Below are positions 17,038 through 26,258 of a stretch of 64,000 nt of DNA, in pieces. The DNA comes from Flavobacterium sp. (GTDB lineage Bacteria; Bacteroidota; Bacteroidia; Flavobacteriales; Flavobacteriaceae): assembly GCF_004211145.1 (NCBI RefSeq), contig NZ_SEBS01000010.1, positions 45,726 through 109,725 on the forward strand, in the 5' to 3' direction. The first letter of the stretch is position 1. Every line of letters starts with the position of its first letter. The position numbers and the translations under genes are program-made. Below the pieces are notes generated by a model. It was not told the origin of the DNA. It saw only the letters and a list, made by a program, of their open reading frames with translations, and did no database searches.

Positions 17038-17357
17038 GGTGCAAAGATAGGTAAAGTTAGGCGTTTGGAGTTTAGCGGTTAACATTTGCTGTTTTGACGG
17101 GAAACCTGTAGAAAATGGTAATCGGATTTAAGGCGTTTGTGTAGGCGGGCCAAATCGAATTGGTTTTGTCACTGTGAAAATACGATGGGGAAAAATGAGG
17201 GTAAATACTTCATAATCCCATAGAAAACAACAACTTAACGAACACCCTGTCAGGGTCCTTTTTATATTTTGTATTTTCAAAAAGTATCCGACCCACGCCA
17301 AAAACTTCCTCAAAAAAATAATTCAAAAATTAACTTTCATAACTTTGAAAAAAAACT
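17038..17357. other. Divergent intergenic region with a small hairpin
   Basis: Contains the rlmN -7 box TATCTTTG on the minus strand (17042-17049) and TAACTTTG on the plus strand (17340-17347) for the next gene. Between them accctg-t-cagggt (17246-17258) forms a short perfect hairpin followed by cctttttatatttt on the plus strand, which looks like a small terminator although no plus-strand gene precedes it. No ORF is convincing. Confidence 0.45.
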
Positions 17358-17852
17358 ATGCCACTTCGATTCTTATTCCTTGCGTTCATAATTTCATTCA
17401 GCGCACAAGCGCAAATCTCAGTTTCGTATTCCGAAAAACAAGATAAAACGATCCTGTTCTACAAAGTAAAAGGCATAGACAGCGTCAAGATTCCGGGAAA
17501 ATGGGACGAAGACGTGCGCGATCTGACAAAGGCATTTTACCTAAAAAAAGACGACAAACACATTGCATTCCGCATCGATCCGAAGAAGAAAAAATACGCG
17601 ACCGATTGCCTCAAATCCTACGTCTCCGACAAAACAAAATCCCTGAAAAGCTGGAAATACGATTTACTTTCCACCGACGGGTCAACTTATCAACTCTATA
17701 AGGTCACGAGCGAACGCCATCCCGATTTCAATCAAGTCGCAATATTGGCATGCCGAGGCGAATATACATACAACATAATCGCCTACGGTCCCGCCGATGA
17801 TGCGGCCAAATCCCAATTCCTGATCGATCTCTTCCAACAAATTACACCTTAA
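17358..17852 (+). CDS. Hypothetical small secreted protein
   Basis: A 164-residue protein with signal peptide MPLRFLFLAFIISFSAQA, cleaved at about 18, hence periplasmic. The mature part is lysine-rich with beta-like stretches (TILFYKVKGIDSVKIPGKW, TYQLYKVTSERHPDFNQVAI). No family recognised and no lipobox. Its -7 box TAACTTTG ends 10 bases before the ATG, so the leader is very short. A 60-bp gap separates it from the O-methyltransferase gene and they may share a transcript. Confidence 0.72.
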   Translation: MPLRFLFLAFIISFSAQAQISVSYSEKQDKTILFYKVKGIDSVKIPGKWDEDVRDLTKAFYLKKDDKHIAFRIDPKKKKYATDCLKSYVSDKTKSLKSWKYDLLSTDGSTYQLYKVTSERHPDFNQVAILACRGEYTYNIIAYGPADDAAKSQFLIDLFQQITP

Positions 17853-17912
17853 AAAACTTCGCAGCCTTGCGCCTCCGTGTCAAATCGGGGGCAAACAAAA
17901 AAACATAACGAC

Positions 17913-18554
17913 ATGCATTTCATATCTGAAGAACTCGAAGCCTACGCTGAAAACCATTCCCAACGGGAACCGCAACTTTTGGCCGAACTCAACCGCGAAA
18001 CCCACCAGAAAATCCTGCAACCACGAATGCTCAGCGGCCATTTGCAAGGACGCGTTTTGAGTATTTTGTCGAAGATCGTCCGGCCTGAAAACATCCTCGA
18101 AATCGGAACGTACACAGGTTACGCGACGCTTTGTCTCGCTGAAGGCCTGCGCGAGAAAGGAACCATCGACACACTCGACAACAACGAGGAACTGTTCGAT
18201 TTCCAACGCAGATATTTCGACAAATCAGATTGGGGAACACAGATTCTCCAACACTTGGGAAATGCGCTCGAGATCATTCCGAACCTCAACAAGAAATACG
18301 ATCTTGTCTTCATCGACGCCGACAAGGAAAACTACGCGAACTATTTCGAACTGATCGTCCCGATGATGACCAAAGGCGGCATCATTCTATCGGACAACGT
18401 TTTGTGGAGCGGAAAAATTCTGGAACCCGTAAAACCAAACGACAAGAGCACGATTTCGCTCCTCGCCTACAACGAAATGATCAACAACGATTCGAGAGTG
18501 GAAACGGTATTATTGCCCATCCGCGACGGGCTCACTGTTAGTCGGGTGATCTAA
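17913..18554 (+). CDS. Class I SAM-dependent O-methyltransferase
   Basis: Member of the catechol/caffeoyl-CoA-like O-methyltransferase family (methyltransferase 3). SAM motif I is ILEIGTYTGYATL at about 71-83; the metal and substrate region is VFIDADKENYANYF. The ATG at 17913 gives 213 residues and the usual N-terminus FISEELEAYAENHS; an in-frame GTG 36 bases upstream is unlikely. The natural substrate is unknown. Its 3' end overlaps the convergent phosphatase gene by 45 bp. Confidence 0.9.
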   Translation: MHFISEELEAYAENHSQREPQLLAELNRETHQKILQPRMLSGHLQGRVLSILSKIVRPENILEIGTYTGYATLCLAEGLREKGTIDTLDNNEELFDFQRRYFDKSDWGTQILQHLGNALEIIPNLNKKYDLVFIDADKENYANYFELIVPMMTKGGIILSDNVLWSGKILEPVKPNDKSTISLLAYNEMINNDSRVETVLLPIRDGLTVSRVI

Positions 18555-19124
18555 GTTGCCATGTTCGGGGAAGAATCGGTTGCGCAAATAGCCGTACAAC
18601 CAAACGAGTAAAGAACCCATGAGGATTCCCCAAACGTATCCGCAAAGAATGTCTCCGGGATAATGCAATCCAAGGTAAATGCGGCTGTACGCGAAGATCA
18701 ACGGCCAAAGGAAAAAGAATCCCATGTATTTCAAGTACGGTTTCAGCACGCGATAACAAAAGAACGCGACCGCCATGGAATTCGAAGCATGACCTGAAAT
18801 GAAACTGAACGACTTGCGCTTCTGGACGGCGCGGATCAAATCGGCGAGTTCCGGATTGCTGCCCGGTCGGAGCCGCTGGATCGTATTCTTTATAAGGTTG
18901 GTCGTCTGGTCGGTAATCAACAAAAGCAACGCGATGCAGCCGATGATAAGCAACGCGTGTTTCCAACCCAAACGTTTAAAAGTCAAGTAAAAAATTATCG
19001 CGAAAATCGGAATCCAACTCGTGAACTTCGTGATAATGAGCCACAAACCGTCGTATTTCTCCGAACCCAAACTGTTGAGCCAGATAAATACGTCGCGGTC
19101 GAAATTTACGAGCGATTCGATCAT
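18510..19124 (-). CDS. PAP2-family membrane phosphatase
   Basis: Integral membrane phosphatase of the type that dephosphorylates undecaprenyl or phosphatidyl phosphates at the outer face of the inner membrane. All three motifs are present: KNTIQRLRPGS (K-x6-RP), SFISGHAS (SGH) and SRIYLGLHYPGD (R-x5-H-x3-D). Five to six hydrophobic helices surround them. The ATG at 19124 overlaps the tatA stop as TGATG, so it follows tatA in an operon. The exact lipid substrate is open. Confidence 0.9.
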   Translation of the reverse strand: MIESLVNFDRDVFIWLNSLGSEKYDGLWLIITKFTSWIPIFAIIFYLTFKRLGWKHALLIIGCIALLLLITDQTTNLIKNTIQRLRPGSNPELADLIRAVQKRKSFSFISGHASNSMAVAFFCYRVLKPYLKYMGFFFLWPLIFAYSRIYLGLHYPGDILCGYVWGILMGSLLVWLYGYLRNRFFPEHGNLDHPTNSEPVADGQ

Positions 19125-19447
19125 CAACCTTGCCTTTTAATTGGGCCCGACGTGATGTCCTCGATTTCCTGACGCGTTTTCTCAAGATCCTCGGAATTGC
19201 TCATCAAGCTGTCTTTCGCCTTGTTGATCTCAGAATTTATCGAACCTTTCACATCGAGAAGCGACTTGTCGAAACCGTGATCTTCCGCACCCTTTTGAAT
19301 CTCGCTTTTGATGTCGTTCGTCGCATCCTTGAGCTGACGCATTCCCTTTCCGAGCGCGCGCGCCATCTCAGGAATCTTATCCGATCCGAACAACATTAGC
19401 ACGATAAAAATGATAAAGATGAATTCGCCTCCGCCTATTCCAAACAT
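19124..19447 (-). CDS. tatA: Twin-arginine translocase subunit TatA/TatB-like
   Basis: Small membrane protein of 107 residues. One N-terminal helix (EFIFIIFIVLMLFG, about 8-21) ends in the conserved FG pair and is followed by the amphipathic helix KIPEMARALGKGMRQLKDA. The C-terminal tail is long and charged. It forms the pore-like part of the Tat pathway that exports folded proteins. TatB cannot be excluded from sequence alone. It leads a short operon with the PAP2 phosphatase. Confidence 0.9.
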   Translation of the reverse strand: MFGIGGGEFIFIIFIVLMLFGSDKIPEMARALGKGMRQLKDATNDIKSEIQKGAEDHGFDKSLLDVKGSINSEINKAKDSLMSNSEDLEKTRQEIEDITSGPIKRQG

Positions 19448-19521
19448 GGTAATTTCAATTAAGTTGCAACAAAGGTACGAAGTTGCGCCCGTTACAGTTT
19501 CCCGTTAACAAAATTTTCCCG

Positions 19522-21741
19522 TTAATCGAATTTTGATTTCTGCGCCTCTTTCGGCCAGGTGTTGTTCGAAAGGTCGATGTCGGCGGTTTCCTCTTTAGGA
19601 TCGACGACGATTTTCGTGACCGGTTTTTGAACCGCGAACACTCTCGAAACCTCATCGTCGTTCTTTCTCCAGATTTGCGCCGGGAACGTTTGTGTCTCCG
19701 ATGTTCCGTCCTCATAAACCAATTGCACGATCAGCGGCATCACCAAACCTCCGGGCTTGTTGAACGACACTTCATAGAAATATTTCGGCTCTTTCATCGT
19801 AGCGCGTTGTTCTGCTGTGAAATTCGCTTCGAGATAATCTTTCAGCGTTTGAATATCTTTTGACTCGAACGCTTTTTTCGCACTCGCGTCGGCCGTCATG
19901 TAAACGAGCGGACCTGACATCGTGCGACGGTTCCTGCGGTTTACCTCGGGCGTATCGAAATCCTTTGGCTTGTCGGCGCTCACGTAAAATTGCTTGACTT
20001 CCTTGATGCCGATGTCGTTGAAATCAGTCGAATAAAACCAACCCCTGAAGAACCAATCCAAATCTGTTCCCGACGCGTCTTCCATCGTCCTGAAAAAATC
20101 GTCAGGCGTCGGATGTTTGAATTTCCAACGGTTCGCGTAGGTCTTGAACGCATAATCGAAAGATTCGTGGCCCATGATCGTCTCGCGAAGGATATTCAAC
20201 GCGGTCGCCGGTTTCCCGTACGCGTTGTTCCCGAATTGTTTGATGCTTTCGGAATTCGACATGATCGGCTCCAAACCACTCTGCGCGCCGCTCATGTACG
20301 GAACGATAAGCCTTGCCGGGCCGCGATCCACAGGGAATTTCGGGTCGAACGAAATCTCGGCAAGATATTCCAAAAACGTGTTCAAACCTTCGTCCATCCA
20401 GGTCCATTGGCGTTCGTCGCTGTTGACGATCATCGGGAAATAATTGTGTCCGACTTCGTGTATGATCACGCCGAGCATGCCGTATTTGACGCGATCGGTA
20501 TATTTTCCGGATTCATCGGGACGGCCGAAATTCCAGCAGATCATCGGATATTCCATTCCCTGATCCTGGGCGTTTACTGAGATTGCCTTCGGATATGGAA
20601 AATCGAAAGTATGGGCCGAATACGTTTTCAAAGTATGGGCGACGGCGCGTGTCGAATATTCTTCCCAAAGCGGATTTCCTTCCTTCGGATACAACGATTC
20701 GGCCATCACGACCTTGCCACCGAGTTTCACGGCCATCATGTCGCAAATGAATTTTCTCGACGTCGAAATCCCGAAATCGCGCACATTCTCAGCCTTGAAT
20801 TTCCACGTTTTTTTCTTGTCCGAAAAACCTTTTTCGATTTCAGTCGCTTCAGCTTGGGTACGGATGACTACGGGTTTGTCGAACGATTTTTCAGCGAGTT
20901 CAAAGCGTTTCATTTCCTCGGCCGAATACACGTCCTTGCGGTTTTGCAACATTCCCGTCGCATCCAGAAAGTGATCCGATGGAACCGTGATATTCACCTC
21001 GAAATCCCCGAACGGCAACGCGAATTCGCCCGAACCCCAAAACTGCATGTTCTGCCAGCCTTCGACGTCATTATAGACTGCCATTCGCGGATAGAACTGC
21101 GCCAGAACGTATAATTTGTTCTTGTCTTTCGGAAACAATTCATAACCCGAACGTCCGCCGTCGACCATGTAATTATTGATGTTGTACCACCATTTTATTG
21201 AAAATGATATTTTCTCTCCGTGTTTGAGCGGCGTCGGCAATTCGATGCGCATCATCGTCCAGTTTATCGTGTACGGCATCGCTTTCCCGTTCGAATCTTT
21301 CACATATTCGATCTTGAAACCGCCATCGAATTTTTCTTCAAGATATCGACGTGAAAATCCTGATGCGCTGATCGCTTTATCGGCCTTTGTACTTTCGGCC
21401 AATGGACTCAACGACGTTCGCGACGCTTGGTTCTGGTCGAGTTGCATCCACAAGTAGTCGAGCGGTTCCTGGGCGTTGTTGTGATAGGTGATGGTTTCGA
21501 CGCCCGACAAGATCGATTTCTTGTCATCAAGCTCGATGTCCATTTTATAATCGGCTTTTTGCTGATAATAAGCCGGTCCGGGAGCGCCCGACGCCGTGCG
21601 ATACATGTTCGGAGTCGCGAGCAGGTCGTACATCTGGCGGAATTTGTTCACATCGACGTGTCCGGCTTCCTTGGGTTTCGGCTGTTCCTGGGCAAATGCT
21701 GAAAGTGCCGCAAACAGGGCTAGGCAGGATAATTTTCTCAT
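19522..21741 (-). CDS. M1 family metallopeptidase
   Basis: Secreted zinc aminopeptidase-like protein of 739 residues. Signal peptide to about residue 17 (ALSAFAQ). Gluzincin site HEVGH at 428-432 with the third ligand Glu451 in MDEGLN, and the exopeptidase motif GMEYP at 395-399 that binds the substrate amino group. The N-terminal 250 residues form the beta-rich saddle domain and the C-terminus is beta-rich without a T9SS sorting domain. It lies downstream of DUF6702 and the carboxypeptidase-regulatory-like trio and may be co-transcribed. Confidence 0.92.
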   Translation of the reverse strand: MRKLSCLALFAALSAFAQEQPKPKEAGHVDVNKFRQMYDLLATPNMYRTASGAPGPAYYQQKADYKMDIELDDKKSILSGVETITYHNNAQEPLDYLWMQLDQNQASRTSLSPLAESTKADKAISASGFSRRYLEEKFDGGFKIEYVKDSNGKAMPYTINWTMMRIELPTPLKHGEKISFSIKWWYNINNYMVDGGRSGYELFPKDKNKLYVLAQFYPRMAVYNDVEGWQNMQFWGSGEFALPFGDFEVNITVPSDHFLDATGMLQNRKDVYSAEEMKRFELAEKSFDKPVVIRTQAEATEIEKGFSDKKKTWKFKAENVRDFGISTSRKFICDMMAVKLGGKVVMAESLYPKEGNPLWEEYSTRAVAHTLKTYSAHTFDFPYPKAISVNAQDQGMEYPMICWNFGRPDESGKYTDRVKYGMLGVIIHEVGHNYFPMIVNSDERQWTWMDEGLNTFLEYLAEISFDPKFPVDRGPARLIVPYMSGAQSGLEPIMSNSESIKQFGNNAYGKPATALNILRETIMGHESFDYAFKTYANRWKFKHPTPDDFFRTMEDASGTDLDWFFRGWFYSTDFNDIGIKEVKQFYVSADKPKDFDTPEVNRRNRRTMSGPLVYMTADASAKKAFESKDIQTLKDYLEANFTAEQRATMKEPKYFYEVSFNKPGGLVMPLIVQLVYEDGTSETQTFPAQIWRKNDDEVSRVFAVQKPVTKIVVDPKEETADIDLSNNTWPKEAQKSKFD

Positions 21742-21774
21742 AGCTTAAAAAAAGGCAATTTAGTGGTAATGGAA

Positions 21775-22275
21775 TCAGAACGCAAGTTTTCCGTTCGGAT
21801 TGTCGATCGTGAGAAGCAAATTCGCTTTCTCGCCGTTTACGTTGGTTTGTATGATGTTTTGTTGTTCCGTTACAAAATCGAACAGGATTTTATTGCTGAT
21901 GTCGAGTGATTTGACTTTCGCGACATCGGTGATCCTTAAATAAACGATCAGCACGTTGTTTTCCATTTCGAAACTGCGGTACTCGAGCGGTTTTTTGACG
22001 CCATCGATCGCGATCGTGAAATTATCCGAGATATATTTCGTCAACACGGGAATTTCATCGGCGGGAACTTTTTCATCGCCGAAGTGGAATTTCTTCTTGA
22101 ACTTCTTTTCGAGCGCGCTGTTCAAATCGTCTACGAAAATGCGCGATGTGACTTGGATCATTTTCTTGTCCGACGCGAAGTTCACCTGAAAGATTCCCAC
22201 ATAAAATTTGTGTGCGAAACTCGAAAGCGTCACGCAAAGCAAAAGAAAAACGGCAACCGATGCGATTTTTTTCAT
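21775..22275 (-). CDS. DUF6702 family exported protein
   Basis: A 166-residue protein with signal peptide (MKKIASVAVFLLLCVTLSSFAH). FAHKFYVGIFQVNFASDKKMIQVTSRIFVDDL near the N-terminus is the hallmark of DUF6702. Function unknown. In flavobacteria these proteins are typically next to an M1 peptidase, as here (33 bp gap), so a shared role in periplasmic peptide handling is possible but unproven. Confidence 0.85.
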   Translation of the reverse strand: MKKIASVAVFLLLCVTLSSFAHKFYVGIFQVNFASDKKMIQVTSRIFVDDLNSALEKKFKKKFHFGDEKVPADEIPVLTKYISDNFTIAIDGVKKPLEYRSFEMENNVLIVYLRITDVAKVKSLDISNKILFDFVTEQQNIIQTNVNGEKANLLLTIDNPNGKLAF

Positions 22276-22287
22276 CCGATAAAAATA

Positions 22288-23028
22288 CTATTTCTTTTCA
22301 ATTTCACCCTCGGCAGGCGTTTGGATGGTTTCGAGATATGCGGGCGCGAGCTGGGAAACGCGTTCCAAAAGAGCTGGCTTGTTCTTGAGATCGAGCGCTT
22401 TCACGACGTCGGTGTTATCGAGCAGATAAAACTTGAAACCCTTGATATATTCAACCGGAATTTTAAGTCGGTCGATGTAGAAATCGTCCTCATATTGAAC
22501 GTCAAGCTTTTCCATCAGGCGTTCCTTCCGTTCGACCGCGACGCCTTTCTTGAGCATTTTCGTCCGACCCGACAAACCGTTCGCGATGATATCGACCGGA
22601 CCCGAAGTCGCCGTGTAAACTTTCCGCTCGGCAGGCGTGTAGCGTTTTTGGCCTTTGGGCACGAATCCCATGGTTTCCGCGTCGATGTCTTTGTTGATCG
22701 TGACTTCGTCGAGCAGAATGCCGCGCGAAATGAGTTGGACGACAATGATTGGTTTTTTGAGCGCGTCGGCGTCAACCAAGAAACGCTTGTATTCGAAATT
22801 TTCGGCCACGAATACCAGCAAATCGTCTTCTTTCGCCTGTATTTTGAATTCGCCGTTCGCGTTGCTGATCGCGGTTTGCTCGTTGACGAGGTTGACGACT
22901 TTCACGTTCACCGCCGGAAGCGAATCTGAGATCACGCGCACCGTAATCCATTGCCCTTTTTCAATTTGGGCAAAAACGCTTGCTTGCAAAAGCAGGAACG
23001 CGAAAAGGATGTTATTTCTTGGTCTCAA
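22288..23028 (-). CDS. Carboxypeptidase-D-regulatory-like exported protein, paralogue 1
   Basis: Secreted protein with a TTL-like beta-sandwich at about 20-105 (VKVVNLVNEQTAISNANGEFKIQAKEDDLLVF) as in the CarboxypepD_reg family, followed by a family-specific region with FVPKGQKRYTPAERKVYTAT and GLSGRTKMLKKGV and a helical end. An ATG at 23073 would overlap the upstream gene by 62 bp and give an odd basic leader; the TTG at 23028 gives a neat signal peptide MRPRNNILFAFLLLQASVFAQ and is preferred. Role unknown. Confidence 0.78.
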   Translation of the reverse strand: MRPRNNILFAFLLLQASVFAQIEKGQWITVRVISDSLPAVNVKVVNLVNEQTAISNANGEFKIQAKEDDLLVFVAENFEYKRFLVDADALKKPIIVVQLISRGILLDEVTINKDIDAETMGFVPKGQKRYTPAERKVYTATSGPVDIIANGLSGRTKMLKKGVAVERKERLMEKLDVQYEDDFYIDRLKIPVEYIKGFKFYLLDNTDVVKALDLKNKPALLERVSQLAPAYLETIQTPAEGEIEKK

Positions 23029-23773
23029 GCGCGATGAGTTCGTTATATTTTTGGGCAAGTTGCGTGATTTCAAGGTCGATGCTTGGCTTTTTTCCAGTTT
23101 CGAGAGCCGATGTGAAATTCGCGTCTTCTACGATATAGTAAAGGAAACCGTTAACGTAATCGGCTGGGATTTTCAGCGTATCGGTGAAATAACCGGTTTC
23201 GTACATGCCCGAAATTTTCGCCAAAAATCGTTCCTTTTTCTCGGTTTTCACGTCTTTCTTGAGCATTTTCGTTCGACCCGTGATGGCGTTGATGATCGGA
23301 TCGACAGGAATCGACAAACCCGCAACCATTCCAACCCACATCTCCGGTTTGAATTCCCCGGCCTGTTTGAGTCGGCGTTCGGCAACGGTGTATTTTTTTT
23401 GTCCTTTCGGGACCAGGCCCAAATCTTCAGGATTGATGTCGCGCAAGATCACGACCTCGTCGAGTTCGGTTGGTTTATAGATGAGTTTTACGGTGATTGC
23501 GCCTTTTTTGATGTCGTCCGAATCGATCAACCGCCGTTTGTATTCGTAATTGAGATGTGAAAAAACAAGTAAGTCATCCTCTTTCGCCATGATCGCGAAT
23601 TCGCCCTGGGCGTTCGTCTGGACGACTTGCTCGCTGACGAGATTCATTACCGTAACCGACGGAACTGCTGTAGAATCTGAAATTACTTTTCCGCGCAACC
23701 TTTGTTCCTGCTGGCAAAAAAGCAACATCGGGAACAAGGTCAAGGCAAAAAGAAACAATTTTTTCAGTCTCAC
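23012..23773 (-). CDS. Carboxypeptidase-D-regulatory-like exported protein, paralogue 2
   Basis: Clear paralogue of its two neighbours: beta-sandwich with VTVMNLVSEQVVQTNAQGEFAIMAKEDDLLVF, then GLVPKGQKKYTVAERRL and ITGRTKMLKKDV. Signal peptide MRLKKLFLFALTLFPMLLFCQ. It starts with GTG inside a 4-bp overlap (GTGA) with the stop of paralogue 3, a sign of translational coupling. No catalytic residues are visible; such domains usually aid folding or protein contacts. Confidence 0.82.
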   Translation of the reverse strand: MRLKKLFLFALTLFPMLLFCQQEQRLRGKVISDSTAVPSVTVMNLVSEQVVQTNAQGEFAIMAKEDDLLVFSHLNYEYKRRLIDSDDIKKGAITVKLIYKPTELDEVVILRDINPEDLGLVPKGQKKYTVAERRLKQAGEFKPEMWVGMVAGLSIPVDPIINAITGRTKMLKKDVKTEKKERFLAKISGMYETGYFTDTLKIPADYVNGFLYYIVEDANFTSALETGKKPSIDLEITQLAQKYNELIALETKK

Positions 23774-24516
23774 TTTTTAAGCGTTTTCTTGTATCGGGTC
23801 GCCAAAACGCCGAGCTGAAGTTGGATTTCCTCGTCGTTCTCAGATTGCAGTGTTTCCATGAATTTCTTGTCTTCGACGGCATAAAACAAAAAACCTTCGA
23901 CGTGATCCGACGGAAGTTTCAACGTATCGATAAAATACTGCTTTTCATAGCGTTCCGACAAACGTTGTTTCCACGCTTGTTTTTTCTCGACTTCGGCTTC
24001 CTTCTTAAGTTGTGCCGTACGGCCTGAAAGTTTGTTCAGAACGCCGTCGGTTCCAATGGCCGTGTACGCTTGGTCAGCGGGGCGTTGTGACTTCGTGGTT
24101 GTCGCCGATTCTAGTTTTCGTTCAGCCTGCGTGTATTCTTTTCCTTGCGGCAATCCGACGGATTCCGATGTAATCTTATTCTTATCGACGACGACTTCCT
24201 TCAATTGTGTGCCGGTGGGATCAAGGTCTACAATCACCAATTCTTCGTCCATATCAAACGATGTAATCACCATTTTTCGCGTGATCGCGTCTGGGCTTTG
24301 GAACAACAACGTGTCATTCGCCCGGGCCGCGAGCGTGAAGAAACCACCGGGAAGCGTGGCTACTTTTTCGCCCGATGACATGTTTCGGATTCTTACCTCG
24401 CCATCTTCGGCCACCAATTCCCCAATGAGGACTTTACCTTGCAAAGACTTGCGTTTTTTTTGCGACCACGATAAGGCGCAGCACAGCAACAGGGCGATGA
24501 GTAGAAAACGTTTCAT
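23770..24516 (-). CDS. Carboxypeptidase-D-regulatory-like exported protein, paralogue 3
   Basis: First of three tandem paralogues, 248 residues from the ATG at 24516, which starts a signal peptide MKRFLLIALLLCCALSWSQ. It shares the beta-sandwich with EVRIRNMSSGEKVATLPGGFF, GLPQGKEYTQAERKL and KLSGRTAQLKKEAEVEKK. It is the most divergent copy. A longer frame to 24573 lacks a signal peptide at its start and is rejected. Probable head gene of the operon ending with the M1 peptidase. Confidence 0.82.
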   Translation of the reverse strand: MKRFLLIALLLCCALSWSQKKRKSLQGKVLIGELVAEDGEVRIRNMSSGEKVATLPGGFFTLAARANDTLLFQSPDAITRKMVITSFDMDEELVIVDLDPTGTQLKEVVVDKNKITSESVGLPQGKEYTQAERKLESATTTKSQRPADQAYTAIGTDGVLNKLSGRTAQLKKEAEVEKKQAWKQRLSERYEKQYFIDTLKLPSDHVEGFLFYAVEDKKFMETLQSENDEEIQLQLGVLATRYKKTLKK

Positions 24517-24694
24517 GTTTAGGTGATTGAGATGTTTGGGTAAATTTATTTGAGAATTGGCGAAAATACTCACAATCGGCTGGTAAAGTTATGTTAATAG
24601 TGGCTGGAGTGCTAAAGTGCCAAGGTGCTGAAGCGCGAAAGTTTTTGCAAGGCGGATTTTCGAATTTTAAAAAGGAAAGTCCGAACTTTGGAAT

Positions 24695-25405
24695 ATGAAA
24701 CGACTTATTATCGCGAGTACTTCGACTTTGCACGGCGGCGGTTACTTGGAATATCTGCTCCCGACGCTAAAAACTTTCTTCAACGGCAAAAAAACATTGT
24801 TGTTCGTTCCGTATGCGCGGCCGGGCGGGATCTCGCACGACGATTATACGAATCGCGTGCGACAGGCTTTTGCGACAATCGGAATCGAGGTAAACGGATT
24901 GCATGAATTTGAAAACCCGATCGAGGCCGTCCAAAACGCCGAAGCGATCTTCACGGGCGGCGGAAACACATTTCTGCTCGTAACCCAATTGTACAAATTC
25001 GACGTGATGAACGCGATCGCCGACGCCGTAAAAAACGGAACGCCGTATCTGGGATCGAGCGCGGGCAGCAACATTACTGGATTGACGATGCAGACGACGA
25101 ACGACATGCCGATCATTTATCCGCCGAGTTTTCGAACACTCGGATTGATGCCGTTCAATCTGAATCCGCATTATCTCGACGCCGACCTGCAATCGAAACA
25201 CATGGGCGAAACGCGCGAAACCCGGATAAGGGAATTCCACCAGTTCAATTCGATTCCCGTTTTGGGTTTGCGCGAAGGAAGCTGGCTCGAGGTCGAAGGC
25301 GAGAAAATCACGTTGAAAGGCGATTTGCAGGCGCGGTTATTCGGCGCCGGGAAAGACGCACAGGAATTGGAAAGTGGCTCTGATTTGAGCAACATCGGAC
25401 GATAA
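24695..25405 (+). CDS. pepE: Dipeptidase E (alpha-aspartyl dipeptidase)
   Basis: Cytoplasmic serine peptidase of family S51 that cleaves Asp-X dipeptides. The nucleophile is Ser122 or close to it in LGSSAGSNIT; FTGGGNTFLL and the histidine in LNPHYLD complete the site. 236 residues, typical of the family. A weak -7-like gaactttg ends 4 bases before the ATG. The DUF1349 gene follows after 10 bp, so both are probably one transcript. Confidence 0.93.
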   Translation: MKRLIIASTSTLHGGGYLEYLLPTLKTFFNGKKTLLFVPYARPGGISHDDYTNRVRQAFATIGIEVNGLHEFENPIEAVQNAEAIFTGGGNTFLLVTQLYKFDVMNAIADAVKNGTPYLGSSAGSNITGLTMQTTNDMPIIYPPSFRTLGLMPFNLNPHYLDADLQSKHMGETRETRIREFHQFNSIPVLGLREGSWLEVEGEKITLKGDLQARLFGAGKDAQELESGSDLSNIGR

Positions 25406-25415
25406 AATAAACGAC

Positions 25416-26258
25416 ATGAAAAAAATACTGATTGCCGCAATCGCGCTGTTCGCCTTGCAAAACGCATCGGCCCAAAGCCTCGAAAAGATGCAATGGTTCA
25501 ACGAGCCTGAAAAATGGGAAATCAAAAACAACGCGCTTCAAATGTTCGTGACGCCACAAAGCGATTATTGGCGCATTTCGCATTACGGCTTTACGGTCGA
25601 CGACGCTCCGTTTTACTACGCGACTTACGGCGGAGAATTCGAAGCAAAAGTCAAACTTACTGGCGCATACAAAGAGCGCTTCGACCAAATGGGGCTGATG
25701 GTTCGAATCGACGAGAAGAATTACATAAAAACAGGAATCGAATTCGTCGACGGGAAATATAACGTGAGCACCGTCGTCACGCATGGCAAAAGCGATTGGA
25801 GCGTCACGACCTTAGACAAAACGCCGCCGTTCATCTGGATCAAAGTCGTGAGACGATTGGACGCCGTCGAGATTTTCTATTCGTACGACGATAAAACCTA
25901 CGTGATGACGCGAAACGCGCCGCTGCGTGACAACACTCCCGTAATGGTCGGATTGATGGCCGCCTCGCCCGATGGAAAAGGCTTCGACGCCAAATTTGAA
26001 AACTTCAAGGTGACGCACTACCTGACCAACGACGATTGGAATGGCTCAAGAAAAACGCCGAGTAAATTTGACGAGCAAGCCGAACAAAAACTCGAATTCG
26101 AAACGTTAAACCAGATTTGGTATGATGTCAAGAAATGCATCCGCGTTAGGGATTTGAGTGGAAATCCTTTTGCAGTGAAGTGCAACGGCGCTGCAAAAGA
26201 TTGGAACGGAAGCCCGACGGCGGCTGGAAACTCGAGCGTAGTCGAATTGGGCGACTAA
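25416..26258 (+). CDS. DUF1349 exported protein with a repeat-derived C-terminus
   Basis: Signal peptide MKKILIAAIALFALQNASAQ; residues 25-205 form a concanavalin-like DUF1349 domain (QMGLMVRIDEKNYIKTGIEFVDGKYN, VGLMAASPDGKGFDAKFENFKV). Such proteins are thought to bind or act on carbohydrates, but no activity is proven. After about residue 205 the sequence stops resembling the family. The last 38 codons (from 26143) are translated from an intergenic repeat whose other copy lies at 49549-49654, so the original stop codon seems to have been lost. Confidence 0.85.
   Translation: MKKILIAAIALFALQNASAQSLEKMQWFNEPEKWEIKNNALQMFVTPQSDYWRISHYGFTVDDAPFYYATYGGEFEAKVKLTGAYKERFDQMGLMVRIDEKNYIKTGIEFVDGKYNVSTVVTHGKSDWSVTTLDKTPPFIWIKVVRRLDAVEIFYSYDDKTYVMTRNAPLRDNTPVMVGLMAASPDGKGFDAKFENFKVTHYLTNDDWNGSRKTPSKFDEQAEQKLEFETLNQIWYDVKKCIRVRDLSGNPFAVKCNGAAKDWNGSPTAAGNSSVVELGD

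Noticed and set aside
17038..17085. Longer rlmN from ATG at 17085
   Set aside because: The extension contains the -7 box and translates to a non-family peptide; the GTG gives the usual N-terminus and length.
22655..23560. Plus-strand frame of 301 codons across two paralogues
   Set aside because: It runs antisense through two related genes whose motifs are intact; the reading is a by-product of their shared codon pattern.
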